In this document: positions 56,383 to 64,000 of the stretch, piece by piece
Numbering within the stretch: position 1 is the stretch's first letter
Layout of the letters: every line of letters starts with the position of its first letter
Origin: Paraglaciecola sp. T6c
GTDB taxonomy: Bacteria; Pseudomonadota; Gammaproteobacteria; Enterobacterales; Alteromonadaceae
DNA length: 64,000 nucleotides
Assembly (NCBI RefSeq): GCF_000014225.1
Contig: NC_008228.1
Span: forward strand, 558,001-622,000
Direction: 5' to 3'
Position numbers and translations under genes: made by a program
Notes under the pieces: generated by a model
Seen by the model: only the letters and a program-made list of their open reading frames with translations
Database searches by the model: none
Told to the model about the DNA's origin: nothing

Positions 56383-58209
56383 ATGAGTGAAATGAGTCGC
56401 ACCTTACAGATTATTTCTATTCAGCACGAGCTAGCCATGAGTATCGGATTGGATCTCAACCTAGATAAGATGCTTCAGCTATTTCTCGATAGAGCCAAAA
56501 AACGTCTGAGTTTACGCAGCGCAGTAGTATTTAAAGAAGCACCGCGCTCAAGAAATGATTCAGACATACTCTGCTACCCCTATAACCATCGCCCAGATGA
56601 TACAAATGATTGGTTAACCGAGCAGGTGTACGAGTTTAGCCAGCTCAACGTGCAAAGCGTCTGCCGTCAGCGCGGTGATACTTATTATTATCTGTTTAAA
56701 ATTCCTAAATTTGGTGCAATCAGTTTCGAACGCAAACGGACGCCTATCGATGACATCGTTCTTAACGCGCTAATGCCCCTATTTGGTCGCTTGGCTGTGA
56801 GTTGCCAAGCTTGCTTAGAGCATCAAAATTTGGTGGATGAAATTAGTAATCGTAAAGCGGTAGAAGAGCAGCTTAGATTGCAAACTTATCAAGACGTTTT
56901 GACTGGCTTACCTAACCGAAAAATGCTCAATATCAACTTACAAAGTTTACTGACGAATGCTCAGCAGCATGGTCAATATGGGGCCGTGTTTTTTATCGAC
57001 TTAGACCGTTTCAAGTTAATAAACGATACTCTAGGGCATTCTGTTGGTGATGAATTGCTGATTAATATCACAAGCAAATTAAAAGCCTGTATCCGCCGTG
57101 ATGATACCTTGGCCAGAGTAGGCGGGGATGAGTTCATCTTGCTACTTGGCGACATAGGGCCGACGGAACAGAGTGCAGTTGGTAAGGCTACCAAAGTAGC
57201 GGATAAAATGCTTAGCCTCACTCGGGATAGTATTGAGTTATCCCGTTGCGCTGTGTTTACCAGCTTTAGTATCGGCATCGCCCTGTTTCCATCACCTGAG
57301 CTCAATGCCAATAAATCAATTGCTGAGCAAGCTAAGCAACTTATAAAACACGCTGATATTGCCATGTACAAAATTAAACACACTAGTCGCAATGATTATT
57401 TATTTTACCGTCACGAATTACAAATCATGGCGACTTTTCGCTCTGAGGTAGAGCAGCGTCTACATGTGGCTTTACGTGAAGAAGCATTCGAGTTGTATTT
57501 TCAGCCTATGGTTAATGTGGCAGGCGAGATAGTGGCCGCAGAGGGATTGCTGCGCTGGCATGATGAAAAACTAGGCTGGGTTGGGCCTCAGGAATTCATT
57601 CCAGTGGCAGAGGAATGCGGTTTGATTGTAGAAATCGGTCAATGGGTCTTGCGCCAGACGTGTGTATTGATTTCGCAGCACCTTGATTGGTTTTCTGAAG
57701 GAAATTTGCGCTACATCAGTATCAATATTAGCCCGCGACAGTTTAGTCAACCCCACTTCGTTGCTCAAGTGTTGGAGATAATTGAGGAATTCACGTTCCC
57801 CCATTCGTATTTACGCTTGGAAATAACGGAAGGCGTTGCGATGGAAAACATTACTAGCGCTATTTATATTATGAATGCGTTAATTGTGCATGAGCTGTTT
57901 TTTATGTTGGACGATTTTGGTAGCGGCTATTCGTCGCTTTCTTATTTACATCAGTTGCCGCTAAAGTCAGTCAAAATAGATCGTAGTTTTGTGTCGAAAA
58001 TAGATCAAAACACGGATAACCAAGTTATCGTTGAGGCGATTATTTATATCTCTCAGCACTTTTCATTAGAATGTGTTGTAGAGGGCCTAGAAACATCTCA
58101 AGAACATGCTTATTTTCATGAAAAGGATGTTGCAGCTATTCAAGGTTTTCATTTCTATAAACCCTTACCAAGGGAAGCGTTTGTCAACTTGCTTGAGTCG
58201 ACCAATTGA
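56383..58209 (+). CDS. GGDEF-EAL cyclic-di-GMP enzyme with both catalytic sites intact
   Basis: 608 residues, soluble. N-terminal GAF-like domain (~10-150) and short coiled coil (~150-170). The GGDEF domain (~170-345) has GGDEF at 247-251 and an RxxD inhibitory I-site as RRDD at 238-241. The EAL domain (~355-605) carries EGLLRW (E387), SINIS, LEITEG, LDDFGSGYSS, KIDRSF, VVEGLE and QGFHFYKPL, all metal and catalytic positions. Synthesis and hydrolysis of c-di-GMP are both possible, and the balance is presumably set by the FIST protein encoded just upstream. The output (motility versus attachment) is unknown. Confidence 0.9.
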   Translation: MSEMSRTLQIISIQHELAMSIGLDLNLDKMLQLFLDRAKKRLSLRSAVVFKEAPRSRNDSDILCYPYNHRPDDTNDWLTEQVYEFSQLNVQSVCRQRGDTYYYLFKIPKFGAISFERKRTPIDDIVLNALMPLFGRLAVSCQACLEHQNLVDEISNRKAVEEQLRLQTYQDVLTGLPNRKMLNINLQSLLTNAQQHGQYGAVFFIDLDRFKLINDTLGHSVGDELLINITSKLKACIRRDDTLARVGGDEFILLLGDIGPTEQSAVGKATKVADKMLSLTRDSIELSRCAVFTSFSIGIALFPSPELNANKSIAEQAKQLIKHADIAMYKIKHTSRNDYLFYRHELQIMATFRSEVEQRLHVALREEAFELYFQPMVNVAGEIVAAEGLLRWHDEKLGWVGPQEFIPVAEECGLIVEIGQWVLRQTCVLISQHLDWFSEGNLRYISINISPRQFSQPHFVAQVLEIIEEFTFPHSYLRLEITEGVAMENITSAIYIMNALIVHELFFMLDDFGSGYSSLSYLHQLPLKSVKIDRSFVSKIDQNTDNQVIVEAIIYISQHFSLECVVEGLETSQEHAYFHEKDVAAIQGFHFYKPLPREAFVNLLESTN

Positions 58210-58437
58210 ACATTACACGACACTGAATACATCAAGTAAAAAGCGCTTTGGTTAGTTCCTTTTAAATTTTCGCAGAGTGATTAATTATTTCGTGAAATTG
58301 GTATAAGAAATTCTCTTGTTAAACAGGGCCTGCTTTGGTCAAATCAAGGTTCGCGCAGCGTATCGGCAAAACGTTTCATTGCAATAGATTTGTAGAATTG
58401 AAATGCGCCACTATCAGTTATTTATTTTGGAGTTTCA

Positions 58438-60273
58438 ATGAATCATATCCCTCAGCACATCTTAGAGTTTTTGCGCGATTCCGCTCCCTTTGAGGTGCTT
58501 GATGAGCATGAAATGAATAGGTTGGCGCAGTCCATTACGGTCGCTTATTTTAGCCAAGAAGATGTAACGAATATTCTGAAACAGCAGCAAGGGGGATTGT
58601 TTCTTATCTGCAGTGGGCAATATTCAGTTAAGGATTCCGCTGAATCAGAACGCCACGTAAGTGATGGGGATTATTTCGGCTGTGACAACTTATGGCAAAA
58701 ACAGCCCAATAAAATAGCAGTCACTGTCGATAGCCCGGGGTTAGTGTATTGCATCCCGAAAAAAAGTTTCGCCCAATGTGTTGCTAGCCACCCAAGTATT
58801 GAAGTTTTCTTTCGAAATTATACCTCTGAACAAATTTATAGTGACCATGTAGATGACTCAAAATCTATGTGGCTTTACAAGCCGATAAGTGAAGTGATTT
58901 CTGACGGGGTTGTGAGCGAGGATATCAACAGCTCAATTTTGCAAGGGGTGCAAGTTATGTCAAAAAGCGGCGTTTCTTCTCTTGTAATCACGGATAACCA
59001 ATTACTGGTGGGTATACTAACTGACCGAGATATACGAAATCGCGTGGTGGCGCAGCAAACTGATGTGAACCTTGCGGTTAGTGAAATAATGACGCGAGAC
59101 CCAGTGAAAATTAGCGATCAGCGGACATTATTCGATGCCTTGTGCGTCATGACCGAGCACAATGTGCACCATTTACCCGTCGTGGACAAAAACAGCGGGG
59201 TTCCTCTTGGGATGTTGACGGCGAGCGATATGATACGTCATCAAAGAGGGAATGTGCTTTTCGTTATTAACGAGTTAACAAAAGCGCCGTCTTTGTACGA
59301 ATTAACAAGACTTTCATGGCAACTACCACATTATTTTTCGAAACACGCTAAACGTCTCGGCGACTTTGATATTGCCGGCAAGGTATTGTCTCAGGCAACG
59401 GATATTATGACGCGAAAGCTCATTGGCTTTTATCAGCAACAGCATGGTGAAGCACCGATGGAGTTTTGCTGGCTTGTTTACGGCTCTCAAGCGCGAGAAG
59501 ACCAGACCATGGGATCTGATCAAGACAACGGATTACTGTTCGCCACAGAGCCGAGCCCTGAGCAATCTGCCTATTTTGCAGATATGGCTGAGTACGTATG
59601 CAGGGGCCTAGATAAATGCGGTATTAAATTGTGCACTGGAAATATTATGGCCAGTAACCCAGCATTGCGTTTGTCAATAAAACAAGCTGTTCAGCAAGCG
59701 CAAAGTTGGGTGCGGGAGCCGAGCCCAGAAGCTATTTTAAACTGCAATATATTTCTTGATGTACGCGCAGTGGCAGGAAATCGGTTTTTGCTTTCCCAAT
59801 TACATGTGGAACGTAAGGAGTTACTCAAACAATCGAGATTTATTGCCGCGCTTACACGCCACGCAAGTGATGGGCATGTCCCGTTATCTATGTTTCAGAA
59901 ATTTGTGTATAAAAAAGGATTACCTAAAAAAGACTGCATCGATATGAAAAATAGTGGAGTGGCGATCATCAATAACCTAGTGCGGATTTACTCCTTAGCC
60001 AATGGCTTAACCATGCCATCCATTCCTCATCGACTAGAGGGGCTGTTGTCACACGCAGGGTTATCGAGCAAAGACGTCAAAAATCTGCGTGATATATGGC
60101 TGTTTCTTAATCGCCTACGGTGGCGTCATCAAATTCAAAATAAGGTGACTGACAACTATGTTTCGATCAGCGATTTGTCGTCTATTGAGAAATATCAATT
60201 GAAAGAGGCAATGCGCGTTATCCGAAGAACACAGCAAGCCGCTGTGTTTAAATTTGCCGGTGGTTTAGGTTAA
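58438..60273 (+). CDS. cNMP-binding/CBS/DUF294 putative nucleotidyltransferase
   Basis: 611 residues. A cyclic-nucleotide-binding-fold domain (~10-130, GDYFGCDNLW) is followed by a CBS pair (~150-270, with LVGILTDRDIRNRVV and LGMLTASDMIRHQ) and DUF294 (~300-435). DUF294 carries YGSQAREDQTMGSDQDNGLLF, whose G-S and D-x-D pattern marks a Pol-beta-type nucleotidyltransferase. DUF294_C follows (~470-605). The protein looks like a GlnD-type uridylyltransferase relative, but its target is unknown. The exonuclease gene follows 32 bp later. Such pairs are often found near actP-type symporters, as here, so a link to acetate status is plausible but unproven. Confidence 0.85.
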   Translation: MNHIPQHILEFLRDSAPFEVLDEHEMNRLAQSITVAYFSQEDVTNILKQQQGGLFLICSGQYSVKDSAESERHVSDGDYFGCDNLWQKQPNKIAVTVDSPGLVYCIPKKSFAQCVASHPSIEVFFRNYTSEQIYSDHVDDSKSMWLYKPISEVISDGVVSEDINSSILQGVQVMSKSGVSSLVITDNQLLVGILTDRDIRNRVVAQQTDVNLAVSEIMTRDPVKISDQRTLFDALCVMTEHNVHHLPVVDKNSGVPLGMLTASDMIRHQRGNVLFVINELTKAPSLYELTRLSWQLPHYFSKHAKRLGDFDIAGKVLSQATDIMTRKLIGFYQQQHGEAPMEFCWLVYGSQAREDQTMGSDQDNGLLFATEPSPEQSAYFADMAEYVCRGLDKCGIKLCTGNIMASNPALRLSIKQAVQQAQSWVREPSPEAILNCNIFLDVRAVAGNRFLLSQLHVERKELLKQSRFIAALTRHASDGHVPLSMFQKFVYKKGLPKKDCIDMKNSGVAIINNLVRIYSLANGLTMPSIPHRLEGLLSHAGLSSKDVKNLRDIWLFLNRLRWRHQIQNKVTDNYVSISDLSSIEKYQLKEAMRVIRRTQQAAVFKFAGGLG

Positions 60274-60305
60274 CGCAAACCGAGTATGCCCAGAGAGAAA
60301 GACTG

Positions 60306-60980
60306 ATGTTTAAAAAACTAAAAAAGTGGTTTGCACCTAAGCCACCTATCCCAGAAGCTTGGTTAGGCATGCCACTGGCTGACATTCCTTTTTTATGTAT
60401 TGATTTAGAGCTCACGTCCCTTGATTTGAATGACACTAAAATTCTATCGATAGGGTGGGTTGAGGGTAAGGGCAAGCAGATTTCTCTGCAAAGTTGTTAT
60501 TATCAGGTGATATCAACAACAGCCTCGTTAAATCAAAGCCCGGTAATCCACGGTTTAACCGCTGATCATATTGCCCAAGGGCAACCGTTGCGTATCGCGT
60601 TGGAGGCGCTAAAACAATTTGCCAGTAGTCATGTATGGGTGTTCCATTGTACCCATCTTGATATGACGGTGTTAAACGGTGTATTTAAAAAGTTGAATAT
60701 CCCTCTTCCCACAGTCGTAACGCTAGACACATTGCGTTTTGGACTGTATCAACTGACTAAGAATTTACGTCCGCCCCCGCCAAATGCTGTGGTGTTACCC
60801 GTGTGTCGCGCGCGTTATAACCTGCCAGCGGTACCGGCACACAATGCTCTGGACGATGCGATGGCGACTTTGGAATTACTGTTTGCGCAAATCCAAAAAT
60901 TTGCGCCGAAAAATACCGATACGTTAAAGACGTTGATGGTGACAGATGCACTTGAAGTCTTTCCTGCGCCTACTGATTGA
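60306..60980 (+). CDS. DnaQ-like 3'-5' exonuclease (DEDDh)
   Basis: 224 residues. The exonuclease domain (~25-205) has D-x-E in CIDLELTSLD, SQSPVIHGLT-like residues around NQSPVIHGLTADHI, an Asp in HLDMTVLN, and H-x4-D in AHNALDDAMATLELL, so the DEDDh set is complete. The short basic N terminus (MFKKLKKWFAPK) may bind membrane or nucleic acid. It is not the core DnaQ proofreading subunit, judging from its length and sequence. It is paired with the DUF294 gene upstream and probably cotranscribed. The substrate is unknown. Confidence 0.85.
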   Translation: MFKKLKKWFAPKPPIPEAWLGMPLADIPFLCIDLELTSLDLNDTKILSIGWVEGKGKQISLQSCYYQVISTTASLNQSPVIHGLTADHIAQGQPLRIALEALKQFASSHVWVFHCTHLDMTVLNGVFKKLNIPLPTVVTLDTLRFGLYQLTKNLRPPPPNAVVLPVCRARYNLPAVPAHNALDDAMATLELLFAQIQKFAPKNTDTLKTLMVTDALEVFPAPTD

Positions 60981-61130
60981 GCGGGTGATACAGGACGACG
61001 CAGATTACAATACGGAGATACTTTGCCGTTAATTAATTGTTAATAAGTTGTTACTTATTTTTTCTCTTTGTTATAGCTTAATGCTGCCTTTTTAACTAAA
61101 TTTGAAGGAGAAGCAAAGAGGAGAAGTATC

Positions 61131-62309
61131 GTGAATTATCTTACGAAGCAGCATTCATTCTGGTTAACGCTACTAGTATTGTTTAGTTTAACGGCTTGCC
61201 AAAGCGCCCCGACAGTACAACACGTATCTGGCTCTATTTTAGATGATGATGCCTTTCCTTTGGCGAAAGACGTCCATATCGAATCTGAAAAAGACATTTT
61301 CCGTTTAGATAAGGATGCGCGAAACTACGTAAAACGAACAGTAGGGCACATAGACGATCCTATAGAACGAACGGAAACACTGGCGCGCAGTATATTTAAA
61401 CGGTTGAGCTTTGATTTACTCTATCGTGGCGATGCAAATACGACGGCCAATGAAACCTTTCACAACCGAGCGGCAAATTGCCTTTCTTTGTCAATTATGA
61501 CCTACGCATTAGCCAATGAGGCTGATTTAAGCGTTCGGTTTCAAGATGTACAGATCCCGGAGTATTGGACTCGCAGAGACGGTATTAGCTTGCTAAATGG
61601 GCATATAAACTTACAGATAATACCTAGGTCGCGAAGTGCTAATTCCTTTTATTTTTACAAACGCGGTTACCAAATTGATTTTGACCCCCAAGCGTTGAGA
61701 CAGCACTTCCCAAAAACGCAGCTAACAAAACAACAAGTCATTGCCATGTTTTATAATAACAAAGGCGCGGATGCCCTCTTATCCAATGACAGAGACCGAG
61801 CATACGCGTATTTCTCAGCGGCGCTGAAAGTTGAACCAAATTTCGATTCAGCGTTAGTGAACTTAGGCTTTTTGTACCGAGTTTCAGAGCGATACGCTCT
61901 ATCTGAAAGAGCGTATTTGAAAGCGCTGTCGTCGTCACCTGATAACTTGACCGCTTGGGAAAATCTCGCATATTTATATAATTATTCTAATAAAATGACG
62001 CAGGCTCAGGAGATCCTTGCGCGAGTTGAAAGTAAACGTCTGCGAAATCCCTTTTATCATCTCGATCTAGGCCGACGTGAGTTTGACCAAGGAGATTTAC
62101 AGGGAGCGTTAGCGCATTTTAATCGCGCACTAGCGATTGATAAAGATCGCCACGAAATCTTCTTTGCGTTAGCCAGAACATATCATGCTATGGGGCAAAT
62201 GACGCTAAGTGAGCGCTACTTGAAGAAGGCCAAACGCACCACTAAAAACCTGCAAGAGAAGGAGTTATACCAAGGGAAGCTGGACCTTCTTTCTCGTTCA
62301 TCAATATAA
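61131..62309 (+). CDS. TPR lipoprotein with transglutaminase-like N-terminal domain
   Basis: 392 residues from GTG 61131. A type II signal peptide with lipobox LTAC (Cys at residue 24) is followed by a segment resembling a transglutaminase-like fold (~65-190, with NRAANCLSLSIMTYALANE, whose Cys could be a remnant nucleophile, and LNGHINLQ). At least four TPR units (~215-375, e.g. ALVNLGFLYRVSERYALSERAY and ALAHFNRALAIDKDRHEIFFAL) follow. Likely a membrane-anchored scaffold in the periplasm. GGAG-like AGGAGAAG precedes the start. Single gene closed by a strong terminator. Confidence 0.78.
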   Translation: MNYLTKQHSFWLTLLVLFSLTACQSAPTVQHVSGSILDDDAFPLAKDVHIESEKDIFRLDKDARNYVKRTVGHIDDPIERTETLARSIFKRLSFDLLYRGDANTTANETFHNRAANCLSLSIMTYALANEADLSVRFQDVQIPEYWTRRDGISLLNGHINLQIIPRSRSANSFYFYKRGYQIDFDPQALRQHFPKTQLTKQQVIAMFYNNKGADALLSNDRDRAYAYFSAALKVEPNFDSALVNLGFLYRVSERYALSERAYLKALSSSPDNLTAWENLAYLYNYSNKMTQAQEILARVESKRLRNPFYHLDLGRREFDQGDLQGALAHFNRALAIDKDRHEIFFALARTYHAMGQMTLSERYLKKAKRTTKNLQEKELYQGKLDLLSRSSI

Positions 62310-62320
62310 TTTTAGGCCAA

Positions 62321-62352
62321 AAAAAACCTACTTCACATTGAAGTAGGTTTTT
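62321..62352. terminator. Bidirectional intrinsic terminator
   Basis: CCTACTTCA/TGAAGTAGG stem with a 3-nt loop, flanked by an A-tract on the left and a T-tract on the right, so it works on both strands between convergent genes. Confidence 0.9.
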
Positions 62353-62371
62353 GACGTATCTATAGATATAT

Positions 62372-63211
62372 CTAGGCTACGCCTAATTCTCGCAATCTCT
62401 CTGCTAAATAGGTTTTGGCTGTGTGACGTTCAGACAAGACCACTTCTGGGCGAGGGTGTAAGAATAAGGGCAGTGAAATTCGCGATTTAGTTTGATCTGC
62501 ACCTTGAGGGTTAATCACCCGGTGAGACGTAGATGGGAAGTAGCCACCGGATGCCTCTTGAAGCATATCACCAATATTCACAATCAAAGTCCCGAAGTCA
62601 CAGGGCACATCAATCCACTCGTCACCAGTGCCTTTCACTTGTAATCCTGGCTCATTAGCTGAAGGAAGTATCGTTAAAAGGTTGATGTCTTCATGGGCGG
62701 CTGCACGAATAGCATCCGGCTCTTCGCTTCCTGTAATTGGCGGGTAGTGCAAAACACGAAGTAGTGTTTGATCACTGTCTACAGCCATGCCAGAAAGTGG
62801 TTCGCTGTAATGTGCAGCAACATCTGCCGGTGAATATTTCTCAACCCAACCGAGTAACTCAGATGCTAGATTGTTAGCTGCTTGATAATAGTCTTGCAGT
62901 TCTTGCTTTAAATCAGGCGGGCATTTCCCCCAAGGATAATAATGAAAGTACTCTTTGATATCTTTCTTTTTAAACCCTTTGGCGGTTTCTGAAACCTTGG
63001 TTGAAAAAAAGCCATCGTGACTTTGGTTATCAAATGCGTAGTGCAGTTTGTCATCAGAATTAAAAAACGCCTGCCAGTTTTCGTAGATACTGGTTACCGT
63101 TGATTGTTCGATGGGGTGGTTCTTTAGCACTCCAAAGCCGGTTTGGCGCAGTGATTCAACGAACTTTTTGTCCGCGTCTGGTGCTGTGTAATCGACGGCG
63201 AGCAATTGCAT
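62372..63211 (-). CDS. 2-oxoglutarate/Fe(II)-dependent dioxygenase (isopenicillin N synthase-like)
   Basis: 279 residues of the IPNS-like double-stranded beta-helix family. The N-terminal DIOX_N segment (about 1-100) includes LRQTGFGVLKNHPI. Iron ligands are HEDINLLTIL (H-x-D) and SHRVINP (distal His), and the 2-oxoglutarate-anchoring R-x-S is in KSRISLPLFLHP. All cofactor residues are present. The family hydroxylates or desaturates small molecules, and the substrate is unknown. Convergent with the TPR lipoprotein gene. Confidence 0.87.
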   Translation of the reverse strand: MQLLAVDYTAPDADKKFVESLRQTGFGVLKNHPIEQSTVTSIYENWQAFFNSDDKLHYAFDNQSHDGFFSTKVSETAKGFKKKDIKEYFHYYPWGKCPPDLKQELQDYYQAANNLASELLGWVEKYSPADVAAHYSEPLSGMAVDSDQTLLRVLHYPPITGSEEPDAIRAAAHEDINLLTILPSANEPGLQVKGTGDEWIDVPCDFGTLIVNIGDMLQEASGGYFPSTSHRVINPQGADQTKSRISLPLFLHPRPEVVLSERHTAKTYLAERLRELGVA

Positions 63212-63277
63212 AATAATCTTTCCTGTCTTTAAGTGTGAATGGATTGCCCACCTTGGCAGTCATTCCTTTTTCAATAT

Positions 63278-64000
63278 CTATAAGCTGAGGTACAAGCCAG
63301 CTAGGGCGGCACTCATTAAGTTTGCGAGAGTTGCGGCCAGCACTGCTTTTAGGCCCATTTGCGCGATTTCTTTACGTCGCCCTGGTGCTAATGCACCAAT
63401 GCCACCCATTAAAATAGCGATGGATGAAAAGTTAGCGAAGCCGCACAACGAGAAAATAACAATAGCTTGGGTGCCCGGCGATAAGTCAGCTTGGTATTTC
63501 AAAAAGTCCACGTAAGCTACAAATTCGTTCACCACCATTTTTTGCCCGATAAAACTACCGGCAAGATTGGCTTCATCCCAAGGTACCCCAAGTGCCCATG
63601 CGAGCGGCTGGAACACATACCCAAGAATGACTTCAAAGCTTAGGTTCTCGACCCCTACAAGACCACCGGCCCACCCAATAAGGCCATTTAATAGTGCAAT
63701 TAATGCAATGAAAGCAAGTAACATGGCGCCCACATTCAACGCGAGATGCATACCCGAGGCCGCACCGCTTGCTGCAGCATCAAAAATATTAGCGTATTTG
63801 TCTTCTTCGTTGTTGACCTCAGTCAACTCGTTTTTAAATTCTTGGGTTTCAGGCATGATGATCTTTGCCATCAACAGGCCGCCCGGTGCCGCCATAAAGC
63901 TAGCCGCAAGTAGATATTTAATTTCAACACCCATTCCGGCGTAACCTGCCATAACTGAGCCAGCAATAGACGCCAGCCCACCGACCATAATGGCAAACAG
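63278..64000 (-). CDS. NupC-family nucleoside transporter, C-terminal part (runs off right edge)
   Basis: About 240 residues of the C-terminal portion of a concentrative nucleoside transporter (CNT/NupC family). The frame continues past the edge ([14 protein letters not shown]). Visible marks include [21 protein letters not shown], the KIIMPET loop, the conserved NEFVAY motif after VV, and [20 protein letters not shown] near the end. It imports nucleosides with H+ or Na+ across the inner membrane. It ends leftward just upstream of the oxygenase gene. The N-terminal half and true start are outside the window. Confidence 0.9.
   Translation of the reverse strand: MFAIMVGGLASIAGSVMAGYAGMGVEIKYLLAASFMAAPGGLLMAKIIMPETQEFKNELTEVNNEEDKYANIFDAAASGAASGMHLALNVGAMLLAFIALIALLNGLIGWAGGLVGVENLSFEVILGYVFQPLAWALGVPWDEANLAGSFIGQKMVVNEFVAYVDFLKYQADLSPGTQAIVIFSLCGFANFSSIAILMGGIGALAPGRRKEIAQMGLKAVLAATLANLMSAALAGLYLSL

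Overview
This 64 kb window reads as chromosome of a marine gammaproteobacterium of the order Alteromonadales. I infer something near Glaciecola, Paraglaciecola or Alteromonas from the protein sequences and gene neighbourhoods. It is almost entirely core and metabolic chromosome. I see no rRNA, tRNA, CRISPR array, insertion sequence, phage or plasmid genes. Both edges cut genes: a PqiA-like membrane protein on the left and a NupC-type nucleoside transporter on the right.

Layout: 0-2.7 kb holds a leftward envelope operon (beta-barrel porin, PstS-like periplasmic protein, PqiA-like protein) and an orphan outer-membrane-like protein. 2.7-10.2 kb holds purU, thpR, hrpB, mrcB and a TonB-like linker protein. 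10.2-12.35 kb is the nitrogen module glnK-amtB, with a recognisable sigma-54 promoter, two NtrC-like sites and a strong terminator. 12.5-18 kb holds a DyP-type peroxidase lacking its distal aspartate, a gene-poor interval, then pyrB, hemL and a class III nucleotide cyclase, and a P-loop kinase gene broken by one in-frame stop. 18-27 kb is mostly secreted and exported functions: SGNH hydrolase, astacin-like protease, an Lrp/LysE pair, FKBP, a large GlyGly-CTERM metalloprotease overlapping a lipoprotein gene, and a 48-residue membrane protein gene ahead of DUF2982. 27-43 kb holds a 7TMR-DISM hybrid kinase, a PQQ-type sugar dehydrogenase, parC, a carboxylesterase/deacylase pair, an Lrp regulator, mepM/tyrS, a CbiB-like protein and mtnN.

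The most coherent system is the acetate module at 43.4-55.1 kb: a DcaP-like porin, an sCache chemoreceptor, acs, a LuxR-type response regulator (CrbR-like), a giant SSS-STAC-PAS-kinase-receiver sensor (CrbS-like), and a DUF4212 plus ActP-type sodium/acetate symporter pair. The promoters of the porin, acs and the symporter operon share a near-identical 17-bp element, TAAGACC-NN-GGT(C/A)TCAT, with a perfect AGACC/GGTCT inverted repeat at acs and the symporter. I propose it is the operator of the regulator encoded between them. That would join outer-membrane entry, chemotaxis, uptake and activation of acetate into one regulon.

Downstream are signalling genes (a FIST sensor paired with a GGDEF-EAL enzyme, and a cNMP-binding/CBS/DUF294 nucleotidyltransferase paired with a DnaQ-type exonuclease), then a TPR lipoprotein, a 2-oxoglutarate/Fe(II) oxygenase and the partial nucleoside transporter. 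All assignments come from reading motifs and gene order by eye. No database search was run.
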